DNA from: JACKBK01 sp963707275
GTDB taxonomy: Bacteria; Chloroflexota; Anaerolineae; JAAEKA01
Assembly (NCBI GenBank): GCA_963707275.1
Contig: CAVPPH010000003.1
Span: 124,001 to 188,000, forward strand
Direction: 5' to 3'
Length of the DNA stretch: 64,000 nucleotides
Shown here: piece after piece, positions 37,314 to 49,752 of the stretch
Numbering within the stretch: position 1 is the first letter of the stretch
How the letters are laid out: every line of letters begins with the position of its first letter
The notes under the pieces: generated by a model
Database searches by the model: none
Seen by the model: the letters and a program-made list of their open reading frames with translations, nothing else
Told to the model about the DNA's origin: nothing
Made by a program: the position numbers and the translations under genes

Positions 37314-38855
37314 ATGGGTAATCTTCAACAGATCAAGCTGATTCAAGGTGGCATGGGAGTTTACGTTTCGAACTGGCGGCTGGCCAGGGCGGTGGCCATG
37401 GAGCGGCCTGGCGAGACAGTCGGCACCGTGTCGGGCACTGCGCTCGACATCGTATTTGTGCGCTTACTGCAACTGGGCGACCCAGGCGGTCATGCCCGCC
37501 GCGCGTTCGCGGCGCTGGATGCTGAGTTCGCAACAGATGTGGGGCGAAGAATCCGTGACCACTATTTCATCGAGGGCGGCAAGGATCCCGACGCGCGCTT
37601 CCGCAGCGCACCGATGCAGGTGGTGCGTTCAGAGGACGGCAAGACGACCTTCGCCGCGCCCAACGGTTCAAGCGCGCCGACCCCTCTCACCCTCGACAGC
37701 GGCATCATCGAACTGCTGATCGCCACCGGTTTCGCTGAAGTCTGGCTGGCCAAAGAAGGCCACGACGGCAACATCTTCATCAACTTCCTCAACAAGATCG
37801 ACCTGCCGCTGATCTATATTCTGTACGGCGCGATGCTGGCCGGCGTCGACGGCGTCATCATCGGCGCAGGCAACCCGGATGGTCTGCCGGCCGTGCGTTC
37901 GAGCCTGACGAGGCATGAGAAAGTGATTCGCAATCTGCCGGTGCTGTACAGCGGACCTGGCGAGCAGTTCACCATCGCGTTTGATCCCAAAGAGATTGCC
38001 GGTGGCGCATTCGCACGAACACCGCTGAAGCGGCCGGCCTTCCTGGCCATCGCCTCGCTAGAGGATCTGGTTACCGCGTTGGCCGAGAGCGACAGCGAAG
38101 CCCCGGACGGGTTCATCATCGAGCACCACACAGCGGGCGGCCACAACGCCAACCCGTCCGGCCCGATGAAGCGGGACGAGGAGGGCCAACCCATCTACAG
38201 CGAGCGTGACGAACCAAACCTGGCCATCATCAGAGACCTGGGCATCCCGTTCTGGCTAGCAGGCGGCTATGGAAGCCACACCGGCTTGCAGGCAGCCCTG
38301 GCCGCCGGCGCGTGCGGCGTCCAGGTCGGATCGGTTTTTGCGTTGTCTGAAGAATTGGGCATGAAACCTGAGTACCGCACGGCCGTTCTCAAGGAACTAC
38401 GTAACGGAACCGATGACGCGGCGCTGGTGAAGACCACCCTCTTTTCTCCCACCGGGTTCTCCTTCAAGGTCGTCCAATTGGAGGGCACTCTCTCGGAGGA
38501 CGATGTATACGAGTTAAGACGGCGCATCTGCGACATCGGCCTGCTGCAACAGCGCGGCCTCAGCAAACCGGATGCAGATGGGACGCGCACGCTCTTTCAG
38601 CGCTGCGCCGCCGCGCCGATCGACAGCTACACCAACAATCGCGGCATCGAACGCAACACCGAAGAGCGTCGCTGTCTGTGCAACGGCCTGCTCGCCTCGG
38701 TCGGCCTGGGCCAGGTCAAGAAGATCAGCGGCGAATGGATCGAAGAACCGGCTATCGTCACCCTCGGCAACCGCCTGGACGGGATTCGCCGTCTCTCGCG
38801 GCAAGGCCAGACCACGTACCATGTGCAAGACGTGGTGAACGACATTCTGGCGTGA
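37314..38855 (+). CDS. Nitronate monooxygenase/FabK-PfaD-like flavoprotein
   Basis: The 513-residue TIM-barrel flavoprotein is related to 2-nitropropane dioxygenase and PfaD/FabK-type enoyl reductases. Family segments are IQGGMGVYVSNWRLARAVA at the N-terminus, IIEHHTAGGHNANPSGP (FMN and substrate histidines), and PFWLAGGYGSHTGLQAALAA with GVQVGSVFALSEE (phosphate-binding loop). A cysteine-containing C-terminal region (RRICDIGLLQQRGLSKPDAD and beyond) makes it longer than a 330-residue nitronate monooxygenase and closer to PfaD-like proteins. AGAGGAAAACA precedes the ATG. The substrate is unknown. Confidence 0.82.
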   Translation: MGNLQQIKLIQGGMGVYVSNWRLARAVAMERPGETVGTVSGTALDIVFVRLLQLGDPGGHARRAFAALDAEFATDVGRRIRDHYFIEGGKDPDARFRSAPMQVVRSEDGKTTFAAPNGSSAPTPLTLDSGIIELLIATGFAEVWLAKEGHDGNIFINFLNKIDLPLIYILYGAMLAGVDGVIIGAGNPDGLPAVRSSLTRHEKVIRNLPVLYSGPGEQFTIAFDPKEIAGGAFARTPLKRPAFLAIASLEDLVTALAESDSEAPDGFIIEHHTAGGHNANPSGPMKRDEEGQPIYSERDEPNLAIIRDLGIPFWLAGGYGSHTGLQAALAAGACGVQVGSVFALSEELGMKPEYRTAVLKELRNGTDDAALVKTTLFSPTGFSFKVVQLEGTLSEDDVYELRRRICDIGLLQQRGLSKPDADGTRTLFQRCAAAPIDSYTNNRGIERNTEERRCLCNGLLASVGLGQVKKISGEWIEEPAIVTLGNRLDGIRRLSRQGQTTYHVQDVVNDILA

Positions 38856-38863
38856 TACATCTG

Positions 38864-38898
38864 CGTTCATAGCAGGCGCTGAAGCGCCTATTACGAAC
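38864..38898. repeat. Short palindromic repeat (AGGCGCTGAAGCGCCT type), copy 1
   Basis: The core AGGCGCTGAAGCGCCT sits inside weaker outer arms, GTTCATAGC and ATTACGAAC. A near-identical, better-paired copy is at 59346-59376. It lies between the flavoprotein stop and the next gene. Confidence 0.55.
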
Positions 38899-38910
38899 AA
38901 GTTACTTCTC

Positions 38911-39621
38911 ATGAAGGTGCAATCCCCCATTCTTATCGTGTTCATTGAAAACGCCGGCCGGGTGGCCGGCGTCGATTTGCCGCGCTGGGCGTCGCAGTTG
39001 TTGGACTGGAGCACCGAGGAATACGGCAAGGCGGCGGTACGCGTGCAAGCTCGTCGACATTACCGCGAGATCGTCGTTTTGGAGGACGAGCAAGCCACGG
39101 CCAGCCAGTTGCTGCGTGCGCTGCTGGACGCGGACGACGCAGTGGTCGATGTGCTGATGCTGGTGCATGGCCAGGCGGGCTACGCGTGCGGCTGCGGCGA
39201 TCACCGGGTGGGTGACGACTTTTTCGCGGCGCTGCGCCAACTTCAGATTGCCGGGCTGGCCCGCTTTCGCCTGCGTGCGGTCTACCAGATGAACTGCTAC
39301 GGGCAGACGCTGGGCGAGGCGTGGCTTTCAGTCGGCGCGCAGGCCGTCAACGGATCGGTGGGCGTCAACTGGCTGCCGGAGCCGAGCCTCAGCGTTTTCC
39401 TCCACGGCTGGCTGGGCGGGCGGCCATTTGGCGAAGCCGTGAAGCGAAGCAACCGCGCCGCCAGCCGCGCGCTGGGGCTCGTCTGGCGCGGAGATGGAGA
39501 AATGCATCCCAAGATCGCCTCCAGCCAGATGGTTATCTTTGGAGATAGCAACCTGACATGGAGGTCCGGCAACCTGCCGAACATTCCCGGTTACCATGGC
39601 AACAAGACGCTGACAGCGTGA
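38911..39621 (+). CDS. Unrecognised protein, possible caspase/CHAT-fold peptidase
   Basis: The 236-residue protein is not from a family I can name. Its layout resembles a caspase-like fold: VDVLMLVHGQAGYACGCGD could carry the catalytic HG, and YQMNCYGQTLGEAWLSVGAQ followed by AVNGSVGVNWLPEPSLSVFL could carry the catalytic cysteine in NCYG, with the G-A-x-x-V-x-G strand and the F...W..G..F.EA helix of CHAT and peptidase C13/C14 relatives. It has no signal peptide or membrane segment. It overlaps the CoA-transferase tail to tail by 31 bases. The peptidase reading is an inference from motif spacing. Confidence 0.5.
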   Translation: MKVQSPILIVFIENAGRVAGVDLPRWASQLLDWSTEEYGKAAVRVQARRHYREIVVLEDEQATASQLLRALLDADDAVVDVLMLVHGQAGYACGCGDHRVGDDFFAALRQLQIAGLARFRLRAVYQMNCYGQTLGEAWLSVGAQAVNGSVGVNWLPEPSLSVFLHGWLGGRPFGEAVKRSNRAASRALGLVWRGDGEMHPKIASSQMVIFGDSNLTWRSGNLPNIPGYHGNKTLTA

Positions 39622-40751
39622 CCTACGCTGACATGCCGATCTCGCGGCAGGATTTCCACTGTGTGCTCGCCGAGCCTGGGGGCGGGGCGATGTATGCTGG
39701 CCGGTGTCGCCGAGAGGCGGGCCGGGAACTTCATCTGTGAAGACTCTCCGCCCACGACAACTCCGCGATGTACAACCTGGGGGTCCGCCAGCATCTCTTC
39801 CAACGTCTTTACCGGCGCGCATGCGGTGCGCTGCGGGTCCAGCACTGCCGTCCACTCCGCCAGCGTGCGGCTGCAAAACAGCGCCCGCAGATCGGCCAGG
39901 CGCTCAGCCGCGCCCGGCTCCGGGTTGTAGCCAAGCCCGACCAGATCGGGCCGGCTGATGGCGTCACACACCGCCGACCAGAAGACCGGCTCCAGCGCGG
40001 CCACCGCCAGATAACGCCCGTCCCCCGTCTCGTAGACGTTGTAGTTCAGACTGCCGCCGGTCAGCATGGCCTGGCCGGCCTCGGCCAGATCAGGCCGCTG
40101 CGCCAGCGGCAGGGCGAAGCAGAGCCAGCTCAACGCACCATCCAACATCGCCACGTCAATGCGCTGCCCTTCTCCCGTTCGTTCGCGATGATAGAGCGCT
40201 GCCAGGATCGCAGTTAGGGCTGGCATGCTGCCGCCGCCGATGTCGGCCACCTGCACCGGCAACGGGTGCGGGACCCGGTCGTCCGTACGGTTCATACCCA
40301 AAATGCCTGCCAGCGCCAGGTAGGTCAAGTCGTGGCCCGGCATTTCGCGGTACGGCCCGTCCTGGCCGAAGCCGCTGATGGAGCAGTAGATCAGCCGTGG
40401 GTTGAGCGCACAAAGCGTATCGTGGCCGGCGCCCAGGCGCTCCGCCACCCCCGGGCGAAACCCTTCGACCAGAATGTCCGCTCTGGCGGCCAGTCGGCGC
40501 ACCGCCTCCTGCCCGGCCGGCCGCTTCAGATCCAGGACGATGCTGCGTTTGTTGCGGTTGATGGCCGCGAAATACGGGCCCAGCCCGCCCACCGAGTCAC
40601 CGATGAATCGCGTATAGTTGGCTGCGACATCAGGCGACTCGACCTTGATCACATCCGCGCCCAGGTCGCCCAGCCACATGGTGGCGAAAGCGCCGGGCAA
40701 CAGGGGAGCCATGTCCAGTACACGAATGCCAGACAGTGATGCTGTGGTCAT
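39591..40751 (-). CDS. CoA-transferase family III (CaiB/BaiF)
   Basis: The 386-residue protein transfers CoA between acids (or racemises alpha-methylacyl-CoA). Conserved elements are LSGIRVLDMAPLLPGAFATM, LGDLGADVIKVESP, NRNKRSIVLDLKRPAGQEAV, DILVEGFRPGVAERLG, and the catalytic aspartate in MPGHDLTYLALAGILG; VQVADIGGGSMPALTAILAA follows. It belongs with alpha-methylacyl-CoA racemase-like members by length and the R-P-G-V motif. Together with the thiolase and the mutase it suggests branched acyl-CoA metabolism. Confidence 0.93.
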   Translation of the reverse strand: MTTASLSGIRVLDMAPLLPGAFATMWLGDLGADVIKVESPDVAANYTRFIGDSVGGLGPYFAAINRNKRSIVLDLKRPAGQEAVRRLAARADILVEGFRPGVAERLGAGHDTLCALNPRLIYCSISGFGQDGPYREMPGHDLTYLALAGILGMNRTDDRVPHPLPVQVADIGGGSMPALTAILAALYHRERTGEGQRIDVAMLDGALSWLCFALPLAQRPDLAEAGQAMLTGGSLNYNVYETGDGRYLAVAALEPVFWSAVCDAISRPDLVGLGYNPEPGAAERLADLRALFCSRTLAEWTAVLDPQRTACAPVKTLEEMLADPQVVHRGVVVGGESSQMKFPARLSATPASIHRPAPRLGEHTVEILPRDRHVSVGHAVSVLLPW

Positions 40752-40919
40752 CAGAGATCCTCCAGCGTCTTGCGGCGCACCGTTTGACGAAACTCAACTG
40801 GTCTGCTAAGCTGCTCTTCGATAGAGATAGTACTCATCGTACCCTCAGTTTCCTTCCTTTGAGCGGTCAGTGCAAATCACGGGCCACCCTCATCGTTCAT
40901 CCATTCTACGGTGTCATTC

Positions 40920-43900
40920 ATGTCTTTTCACACCTACCTTCCGCAGGACCGGTTGCGGGCGCTTGTCCGGAGAGTGACATTGCCAGATCGTACAAACGGT
41001 TCGGCGCTGTTTGCCGATATTTCCGGCTTTACCGCTCTGACCGAGACGCTGGTGGAACACGTTCGGCGCGCGGCGGGGTACAGAAGAGCTCTCCCGACAG
41101 GTCAACGCCGTTTATGACGCGTTGATCGGCGAAATTGAACGCTACGGGGGCAGTGTCATCAGTTTCGCCGGAGATGCCGTGATCTGCTGGTTCGATGGGC
41201 AAATCCAGGATTCGGCGGTCAGAAGTGTAGATTCGGCGCGGGCGATGCAATCTGCCATGAAACAGTTTCCAGGCCTGGGGCTGAAGGTGGCGATTGCCAG
41301 CGGTCATGCGCGGCGCTTCGTGGTCGGCGACCCGGACATCCAATTGCTGGATGCGCTGGCAGGCGCAACAGTAGCGCGTACGGCGACCGGGGAACACCTT
41401 GCCCTACGCGGAGAGGTGCTTGCGGATGAAGAGACGGCTCGGATGGCGGGCGATACGCTGGTGATTTCAGAGTGGAGAACGGATGCCGAAAGCGGCGAAC
41501 GATTTGGAGTGCTGGCTGCATCGGGCAGTGAACAGTGGGTCGTGGAAGGCATTCCGTTTCCCGCAGGCGACTATCCACCTTTCACTGACCTTGATGATAT
41601 GCGCCGCTACCTGCATCCCACCGTATACCAACGCGAGATTTCCGGGCGAGGTACATTTCTGACCGAGGTTCGTCCGTGTGCTGTGCTGTTTGTGCGCTTC
41701 ACGGGAATCGATTACAACTCGGATGACGCGCAGGCGCAATTGGACTCGTTCATTCGCCAGTTGCAGGCCACCATTTCGAAGTACGAAGGCCTGCTGCTCC
41801 AGCTTAACATCGGCGACAAAGGCAGCTACGTGTACGCCAACTTTGGCGCACTGAACGCGCATGAAGACGACGCCCGCCGCGCGGTTAAGGCAGCGCTGGA
41901 GTTGAACGAGACTTCGCCATTGCAGTTACAGATGGGACTCTCATACGGTTTGATGCGCGTCGGTGCATATGGCGGGACAACCCGAAAGACCTTCGGTGCG
42001 TTGGGCGATGAAGTCAATCTCGCGGCGAGACTGATGACAACTGCAACCACGGGTGGAATACTGGTAAGCAGTGATGTTCATCAGGCAGTGCGCAGTGATT
42101 TTGTCCTGGAGCCGCGTTCACCCCTGCCGATGAAAGGCAAAGCGGAACCGCTGCCGGTGTTTGCGTTGACGGGCAAACGTCAGCAACGTGCCATACGGCT
42201 GCAAGAGCCGAGATATGCGTTGCCCATGGTGGGGCGAAAGCAAGAGTTGCAGGTCATCAACGAGAAGTTGGACCTGGCTGCCAGAGGCAATAGCCAGGTG
42301 GTGGGGATAGTGGCAGAGGCAGGCCTGGGCAAGTCGCGACTGGTGGCGGAGGTGATCCGGTCGGCGCGCAAGAAAGGCTTTGTCGGCTATGGCGGCGCGT
42401 GCCAATCGGATGCGCTCAACACGCCGTATCAAGCGTGGAAGTCAGTCTGGCAGGCGTTCTTCGATGTTGACCCGGACCAACCGTTGCGCAAGCAAATGCG
42501 CTGGCTGGAAGGGGAGATCGAAGACCGGGCGCCCACGCGCGTGGACGCGATGCCGTTGTTGAACGTGGTGCTGGATCTGAACATCCCTGAGAACGAGTTC
42601 ACGCAAACCCTTGAGCCGAAGATCCGCCAGAGCGCGTTGCATGCCTTGCTCGAGGATTGTATGAAGGCGCAGGCGGGGGACGAGCCGTTGTTGATCGTGA
42701 TCGAAGACATGCACTGGATCGATGCGCTCTCGCATGATCTGCTGGAGGAACTGGCGAAGGCGCTGGCGAACTACCCCGTGTGTTTTGTGCTGGCGTATCG
42801 TCCGCCGCAGTTGGCGCGGCTGGAAGCGCCGCGGCTGGAAGCGTTGCCGCAGTTCACGCGCGATCGAACTGCACGAGTTGACCGCAGGCCGAAGCGGAGA
42901 GCGCCATCCGCGCCAAACTGGCGCAGTTGTATCCAGCGCGCGACGGCGCACTGCCGAGCGGGTTGGTGAACACGTTGATGGCCCGTTCGCAGGGCAATCC
43001 GTTCTATCTCGAAGAACTGCTCAACTATGTGCGCGACCGGGGACTCGATCCGGCAGATCTGAGCCGCATCGAACTGCCCGACAGTCTGCACACGCTTATC
43101 CTCAGCCGCATCGACCGGTTGAGCGAGCAGGAGAAGACCACCCTGCGCGTGGCAAGCATCGTCGGACGCTTGTTCCGCGCCACATGGCTGACGGGCTACT
43201 ACCCCGAATTGGGCGCACCTCGCAGGTGAAAGACGCCCTGGATACGTTGGAACTGCTGGACATCACCCCACTCGACACGCCGGAGCCTGAGTTGACGTAT
43301 CTGTTCAAACACATCGTCACGCATGAAGTGACCTACGAGAGCCTGCCCTTTGCCACACGCGCCAGACTGCACGAGCGGCTGGCAGCGTATTTGGAGACCA
43401 GAGGTGCAGTGACCACGTCCATTCTGGACGCCATTGCTTACCATTACGGGCTGAGCGACAACACACACAAGCAGCGGGAATACTTCCAGAAAGCAGCAGA
43501 GGCGGCGCAGGCCGTGAGCGCATATTCGGCAGCGGCGGAATATTTGACGCGCTTGCTGGAAGTGACTCCAGCCGAACCTTCGGCTGTCCGCTCGACGCTG
43601 GCACGACAATTGGCGGAGATGCACTACCGACTGGGCGACTTTCCTGCCGCGCGAGCCGCGATTGAGCAGGCACGGGCCGCGGCAACCACCGACCGCGACC
43701 GGGCGGGCGCGCTGGCGATGTTGAGCGAGATGACCAGCGCGGGGTTGGGTGACTTTGCCGGAGCGCAAACGATTCTGGCCCAGGCTGTCCCCATGGCGCG
43801 CGCCAGCGGCGACGAGATGACCCTTTGCCGCGCGCTGTATGCTCTGGGCGATGTACATTATAGATTGGGCAAACCGGAGGACGCTAAAGCAGCGCTGGTC

Positions 43901-44539
43901 GAAAGCCTGACACTGGCGCGCTCGCTGGGCGACCTGTCTCGTGAGTTATGGGCGCTGAATATGTTGGGACTTGTCGCTGGCCAGCTTGGCAACGCCGCTG
44001 AAGAAGAACAACTCTATACCGAAGTTCTCACCCGGGCCACGGCGGCGGGCAACCGTGATCGGGCGATGGTCGCGCTCAACAACCTGGGCACCCTGGCGGA
44101 AGAGCGGGGTGACTTCGCTGCCGCGCAGACTTGTTACCGGCAAGCGATAACGATTGCCCGAGAAATCGGCTCACAATCTAGAGCCGCCCTGTTTTTCTAT
44201 AATTTGGCGAGCATCGATCTTCAGCTCGGGCAGTTTGACGCCGCACGAGCCGGCCTCCGCGAAGGATTGGCGCTGGCGCTGCGGCTCGGTGCGTCGCCGC
44301 GAGTGGTGTTGGCGGTATTTCTGTTTGCCATACTCATCTACGCCGAAGGGCAGACTGAGCGTGCGCTGGCTTTGATAGGCCTGGCGCTCAATCAACCTGC
44401 CTGGAGCAGCGAGTTCCAGCGTCAGTTGGATATTGCACTCGCCCAATGGACGCTCGATCCGTCCGTGGTAGAGGCAGGGATGAAGCAGGGGGAGGCGTTG
44501 GATTTCCAGAAAACTGTTCAGGAGTTGTTGACGGGGTAA
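40920..44539 (+). CDS. Soluble adenylate cyclase-like protein: two cyclase domains, AAA ATPase, TPR; four frameshifts
   Basis: The repaired protein is about 1,200 residues. Cyclase domain 1 has both metal aspartates (ALFADISGFTALTETL; GGSVISFAGDAVICWF). Domain 2 lacks them but keeps the transition-state Asn and Arg (TFGALGDEVNLAARLM), so the two make one composite active site as in mammalian soluble cyclase. An ATPase follows (VGIVAEAGLGKSRLVAEVIR; LLIVIEDMHWIDALSHD), then about eight TPR repeats (AALVESLTLARSLGDLSREL). Frame breaks lie near 41075, 42860, 42890 (each one extra base) and 43210 (one missing). It probably senses a signal through the ATPase and TPR parts and makes cAMP. Confidence 0.85.
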
Positions 44540-44550
44540 CGCGCAACCAG

Positions 44551-44602
44551 ATAAAAAGAGCGGTTGATCTGCTCCCATTGTCAGGGAAGCAGATCAACCG
44601 CT
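44551..44602 (-). terminator. Terminator of clpC
   Basis: AGCGGTTGATCTGC (44559-44572) and GCAGATCAACCGCT (44589-44602) are perfect 14-base arms with a 16-base loop. Read on the minus strand, CTTTTTATC follows. It lies 27 bases after the clpC stop and 12 bases after the convergent cyclase gene. Confidence 0.8.
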
Positions 44603-44628
44603 TAGATTAACAGCTTTCGACCTGGTGT

Positions 44629-47142
<2,514 letters not shown>

Positions 47143-47201
47143 TTTGGTTTTTCCTTGGTCGCAAAGTCGCAGTAAATCAAATTCACTGGCTAAACATACA
47201 A

Positions 47202-47274
47202 AGGCCCCTCAGGGCCTACACTTCTAGCGCCTGCCGGCGCTTCGTTGCTTCAGCCAGGGATTTGGAATCCCTGG
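47202..47274. repeat. Three consecutive short hairpins upstream of clpC
   Basis: AGGCCC/GGGCCT (47202-47217), AGCGCC/GGCGCT (47226-47241) and CCAGGGATT/AATCCCTGG (47254-47274) follow one another. They fill the middle of the 305-base gene-free stretch 47143-47447, which otherwise shows nothing. No T-run follows on either strand, so they are repeats or regulatory stems rather than simple terminators. Confidence 0.5.
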
Positions 47275-47447
47275 GGTCGGCTGTCATGGCTACACTGCCA
47301 ATTCTGCCATCATATTCTACGTTCTTTGGTGGCTGAGGTTACGATATCAACCTAAACTAACGCAAGTCTAACGCAGCGGCAACACCCCGTCCCGCAGACC
47401 GGCAGCAGAAGTTGGTCACCGATTTGCGAGACGGGAGTTGTGAGCGA

Positions 47448-48539
47448 TCAGTAGCGCAGAAATGCGCCGATATGACCAACCTCTTGTAAGGCGTCGTCGC
47501 GCAGGAATGTGACCTCCAGGTCTTGGGTCATCGCCCAGCGCACCAGGCTGTCGGCGGCGTCGGGCAGCACGCGCAGGTCGGCCTCGCACAACGGGCAAGC
47601 GACGGCCTCATCGACACCCACGTAGCCGCAGTTGTCGCAGCGCACGGCCGGCGCCGCGAAGCTGTCGTCGAGAAGCAGATGATGCACGCGGCCCACAAAG
47701 CCAGCTGCCAGCGTGTTGCCCAGACCCAGCGCCGCCGGACCGCCCTTGGACGCGGTGGTAACAAGGCGCTCCACCAATCGCTGCTTGCGCGCCACATCGA
47801 CCTCGCGGATCAATGCCAGGGACCGCTCGCCGATCTCGCCGGCGCTGGTCGAAACGTCGGCGTTGAAGGTCGCAACGATGGTCTGCTGCGCTTGCTTGGG
47901 CAGCAACGTGCTGAACTGTGCGACGTTGGCGTCGGTGCCGGCCAGGATCAACCGGCGCATCTGCCCCGTTCGCACCAACTCCGCGGTGATCTCAGCGCCT
48001 TCCTTGAGGTTGCGATAGGCTGCCTCGTCCTCGTGGCGCTGGAAACGCGCTGAGGCCCAGCCGCCCTGCTTGTGTCGCTTGACATCCTCGCCGACGACAT
48101 CAGTGATTCCTTCGACTGCGCCGAGGTTGAACACGAAAATACGGGCGCCTTCCTTGTCCACCAGGACGACACCGTATCGTCCGTAGGTGTCCAGAATGTC
48201 GCCCAACGGCTTGATGTAGGGACGCACGCCGGTAAAGACGGTGTCGCTAACGGGGGCCATCAGCGGAAATGCGTGCCAAAGCTCCTCTTCGACGCAGCTA
48301 AAGAAAACCAGGCCGCGGCCCTGGCGGTCGTACTCCATTTCAACGAAACGCTCAATGCGAGCACGATCCTGTTTGTTGGCACGTCCGTCAACTGACTCAA
48401 ACAAATGTCGCATGGCCAGCCGGTATTCCTCAACAGTCCGGCCGCGTGGATCGACATCCAGGTAGAGACTGAGAACGGTGGCGTCCTTGCTGGCGGCATC
48501 GAATTCCACCAGTTTCTGCAATTCAGACTGATCGATCAT
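47448..48539 (-). CDS. Bacterial archaeo-eukaryotic release factor-like protein (baeRF, aRF1/Vms1-related)
   Basis: The 363-residue protein resembles archaeal release factor 1 homologues in bacteria (baeRF families, VLRF1 group). The N-terminal ELQKLVEFDAASKDATVLSLYLD and YGVVLVDKEGARIFVFNLG match the family. The segment HKQGGWASARFQRHEDEAAY aligns with the GGQ/GGW-type catalytic loop. A middle eRF1-like domain (RRLILAGTDANVAQFSTLLP) is followed by a C-terminal zinc ribbon (CDNCGYVGVDEAVACPLCE). Such proteins may release peptidyl-tRNA on stalled ribosomes or in non-stop rescue. It lies upstream of clpC on the same strand. Confidence 0.75.
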   Translation of the reverse strand: MIDQSELQKLVEFDAASKDATVLSLYLDVDPRGRTVEEYRLAMRHLFESVDGRANKQDRARIERFVEMEYDRQGRGLVFFSCVEEELWHAFPLMAPVSDTVFTGVRPYIKPLGDILDTYGRYGVVLVDKEGARIFVFNLGAVEGITDVVGEDVKRHKQGGWASARFQRHEDEAAYRNLKEGAEITAELVRTGQMRRLILAGTDANVAQFSTLLPKQAQQTIVATFNADVSTSAGEIGERSLALIREVDVARKQRLVERLVTTASKGGPAALGLGNTLAAGFVGRVHHLLLDDSFAAPAVRCDNCGYVGVDEAVACPLCEADLRVLPDAADSLVRWAMTQDLEVTFLRDDALQEVGHIGAFLRY

Positions 48540-48775
48540 GGACAGTACCTCCTCGTTGGGTAACGCTGCTATGGTTATTGGCTCTCCGCGAGGGACAGTG
48601 CGGTGTCAGGTCGTGCACCCTGATTTTAGCATTGACGTCCCTACCTGTCAATCGATTTGCGTCCAATTGCCGTTCGTTGGAGCCTTTGCTGTTGCTTTGC
48701 GGCTTGTGGTAGAATGGCCGTCACCGGAACAGGCAGCGAATCGACCCGCGTTCCCCGGCCCCAGGTTACCAGACC

Positions 48776-49752
48776 ATGCGAGTGTTATTGCTATCCAATG
48801 CTTCAGCCGGCGCGCGCGAGTTCGCACCGACGCCTGCCCGACGCTATTTCAATGCTCGCACAGGCCGGCTGGCAGGTCGAGTTCGGTCGCAACGCGCAGC
48901 GTGCAAGACACCGAAGAGCTGGCCCGAACAGCCGGCGCGGCCGGCTTCAATGTCGTCGCCGCAGCCGGCGGCGACGGCACGATCAACGTGGTCGCCAACG
49001 GGCTGGCCGCTGCCGATCCTGACGCGCCGAGAGCGGCGCTGGGCATTCTGCCAGCAGGTACCGGCAACGTGCTGGCGCGCGATCTGGGACTGCCCGTGCC
49101 CGTGCCAGGCGTTATGGATACCCTGACAGAGGCCGCCCGCTGGCTGACCCGGTCGAGCGCGACGGCGGTGGACCTGGGACGGGTCTCCAACGCGGTCGGC
49201 CAGCGTGTATTCGTCTGCTGGGCGGGCGTCGGGCTGGACGCAGCCATCACAGCACAGGTTGCGGCCAATCCCGCCGCCAAGCAGTGGCTAGGCGCGCTGG
49301 CCTTCGTTGCCAGCGCCGTCGGTCAGGTGCGAGAGATCTACCGGGCGCCGCTCTACACCGTGCAGGTCGATGAGCAGCAGTTCCAGGGCCGTGGCGCGCT
49401 GGCCGTGGCCAGCAATATCCAGCGCTACGCCGTGGTGTTCGACATGGCGCCCAACGCAGCCATGAACGACGGCTTGCTGGACGTGACGTTTTTCCACGAC
49501 ATCACTGTTTTCAACGGCATGGACAGGCTCTGGAAGCTGACCACCGCGCAACACCTCGGCACGCCCGGCATCGGATACGCCGCCGGACGGCGAGTGGCCA
49601 TCGACGCCGACACGCCACAGCCGGTGCACGTTGACGCCGAGCCGTTCGGCGTGACGCCGGTCACTATCGAAGTCCTACCGGGCGCTATCGATCTGATGGT
49701 TCCGCCCACCGACGCCGCCCGACGCCTTGTACGAGTTACAGGCAGCCAATGA
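48776..49752 (+). CDS. Diacylglycerol/lipid kinase (YegS/BmrU-type), two frameshifts
   Basis: The repaired protein of about 324 residues is a lipid kinase with the DAGKc fold. The N-terminus MRVLLLSNASAGAREFAPT, the middle RRLPDAISMLAQAGWQVEFG and the main part VVAAAGGDGTINVVANGLAA are in three frames, joined by one extra base each near 48835 and 48895. LGILPAGTGNVLARDLGLPV and VDLGRVS follow, and the C-terminal beta domain ends near DAEPFGVTPVTIEVLPGAI. It phosphorylates diacylglycerol or a related lipid. Its stop overlaps the xseA start (ATGA). TTGCTG and TAGAAT (48710-48715) form a plausible promoter with an 18-base spacer. Confidence 0.85.
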
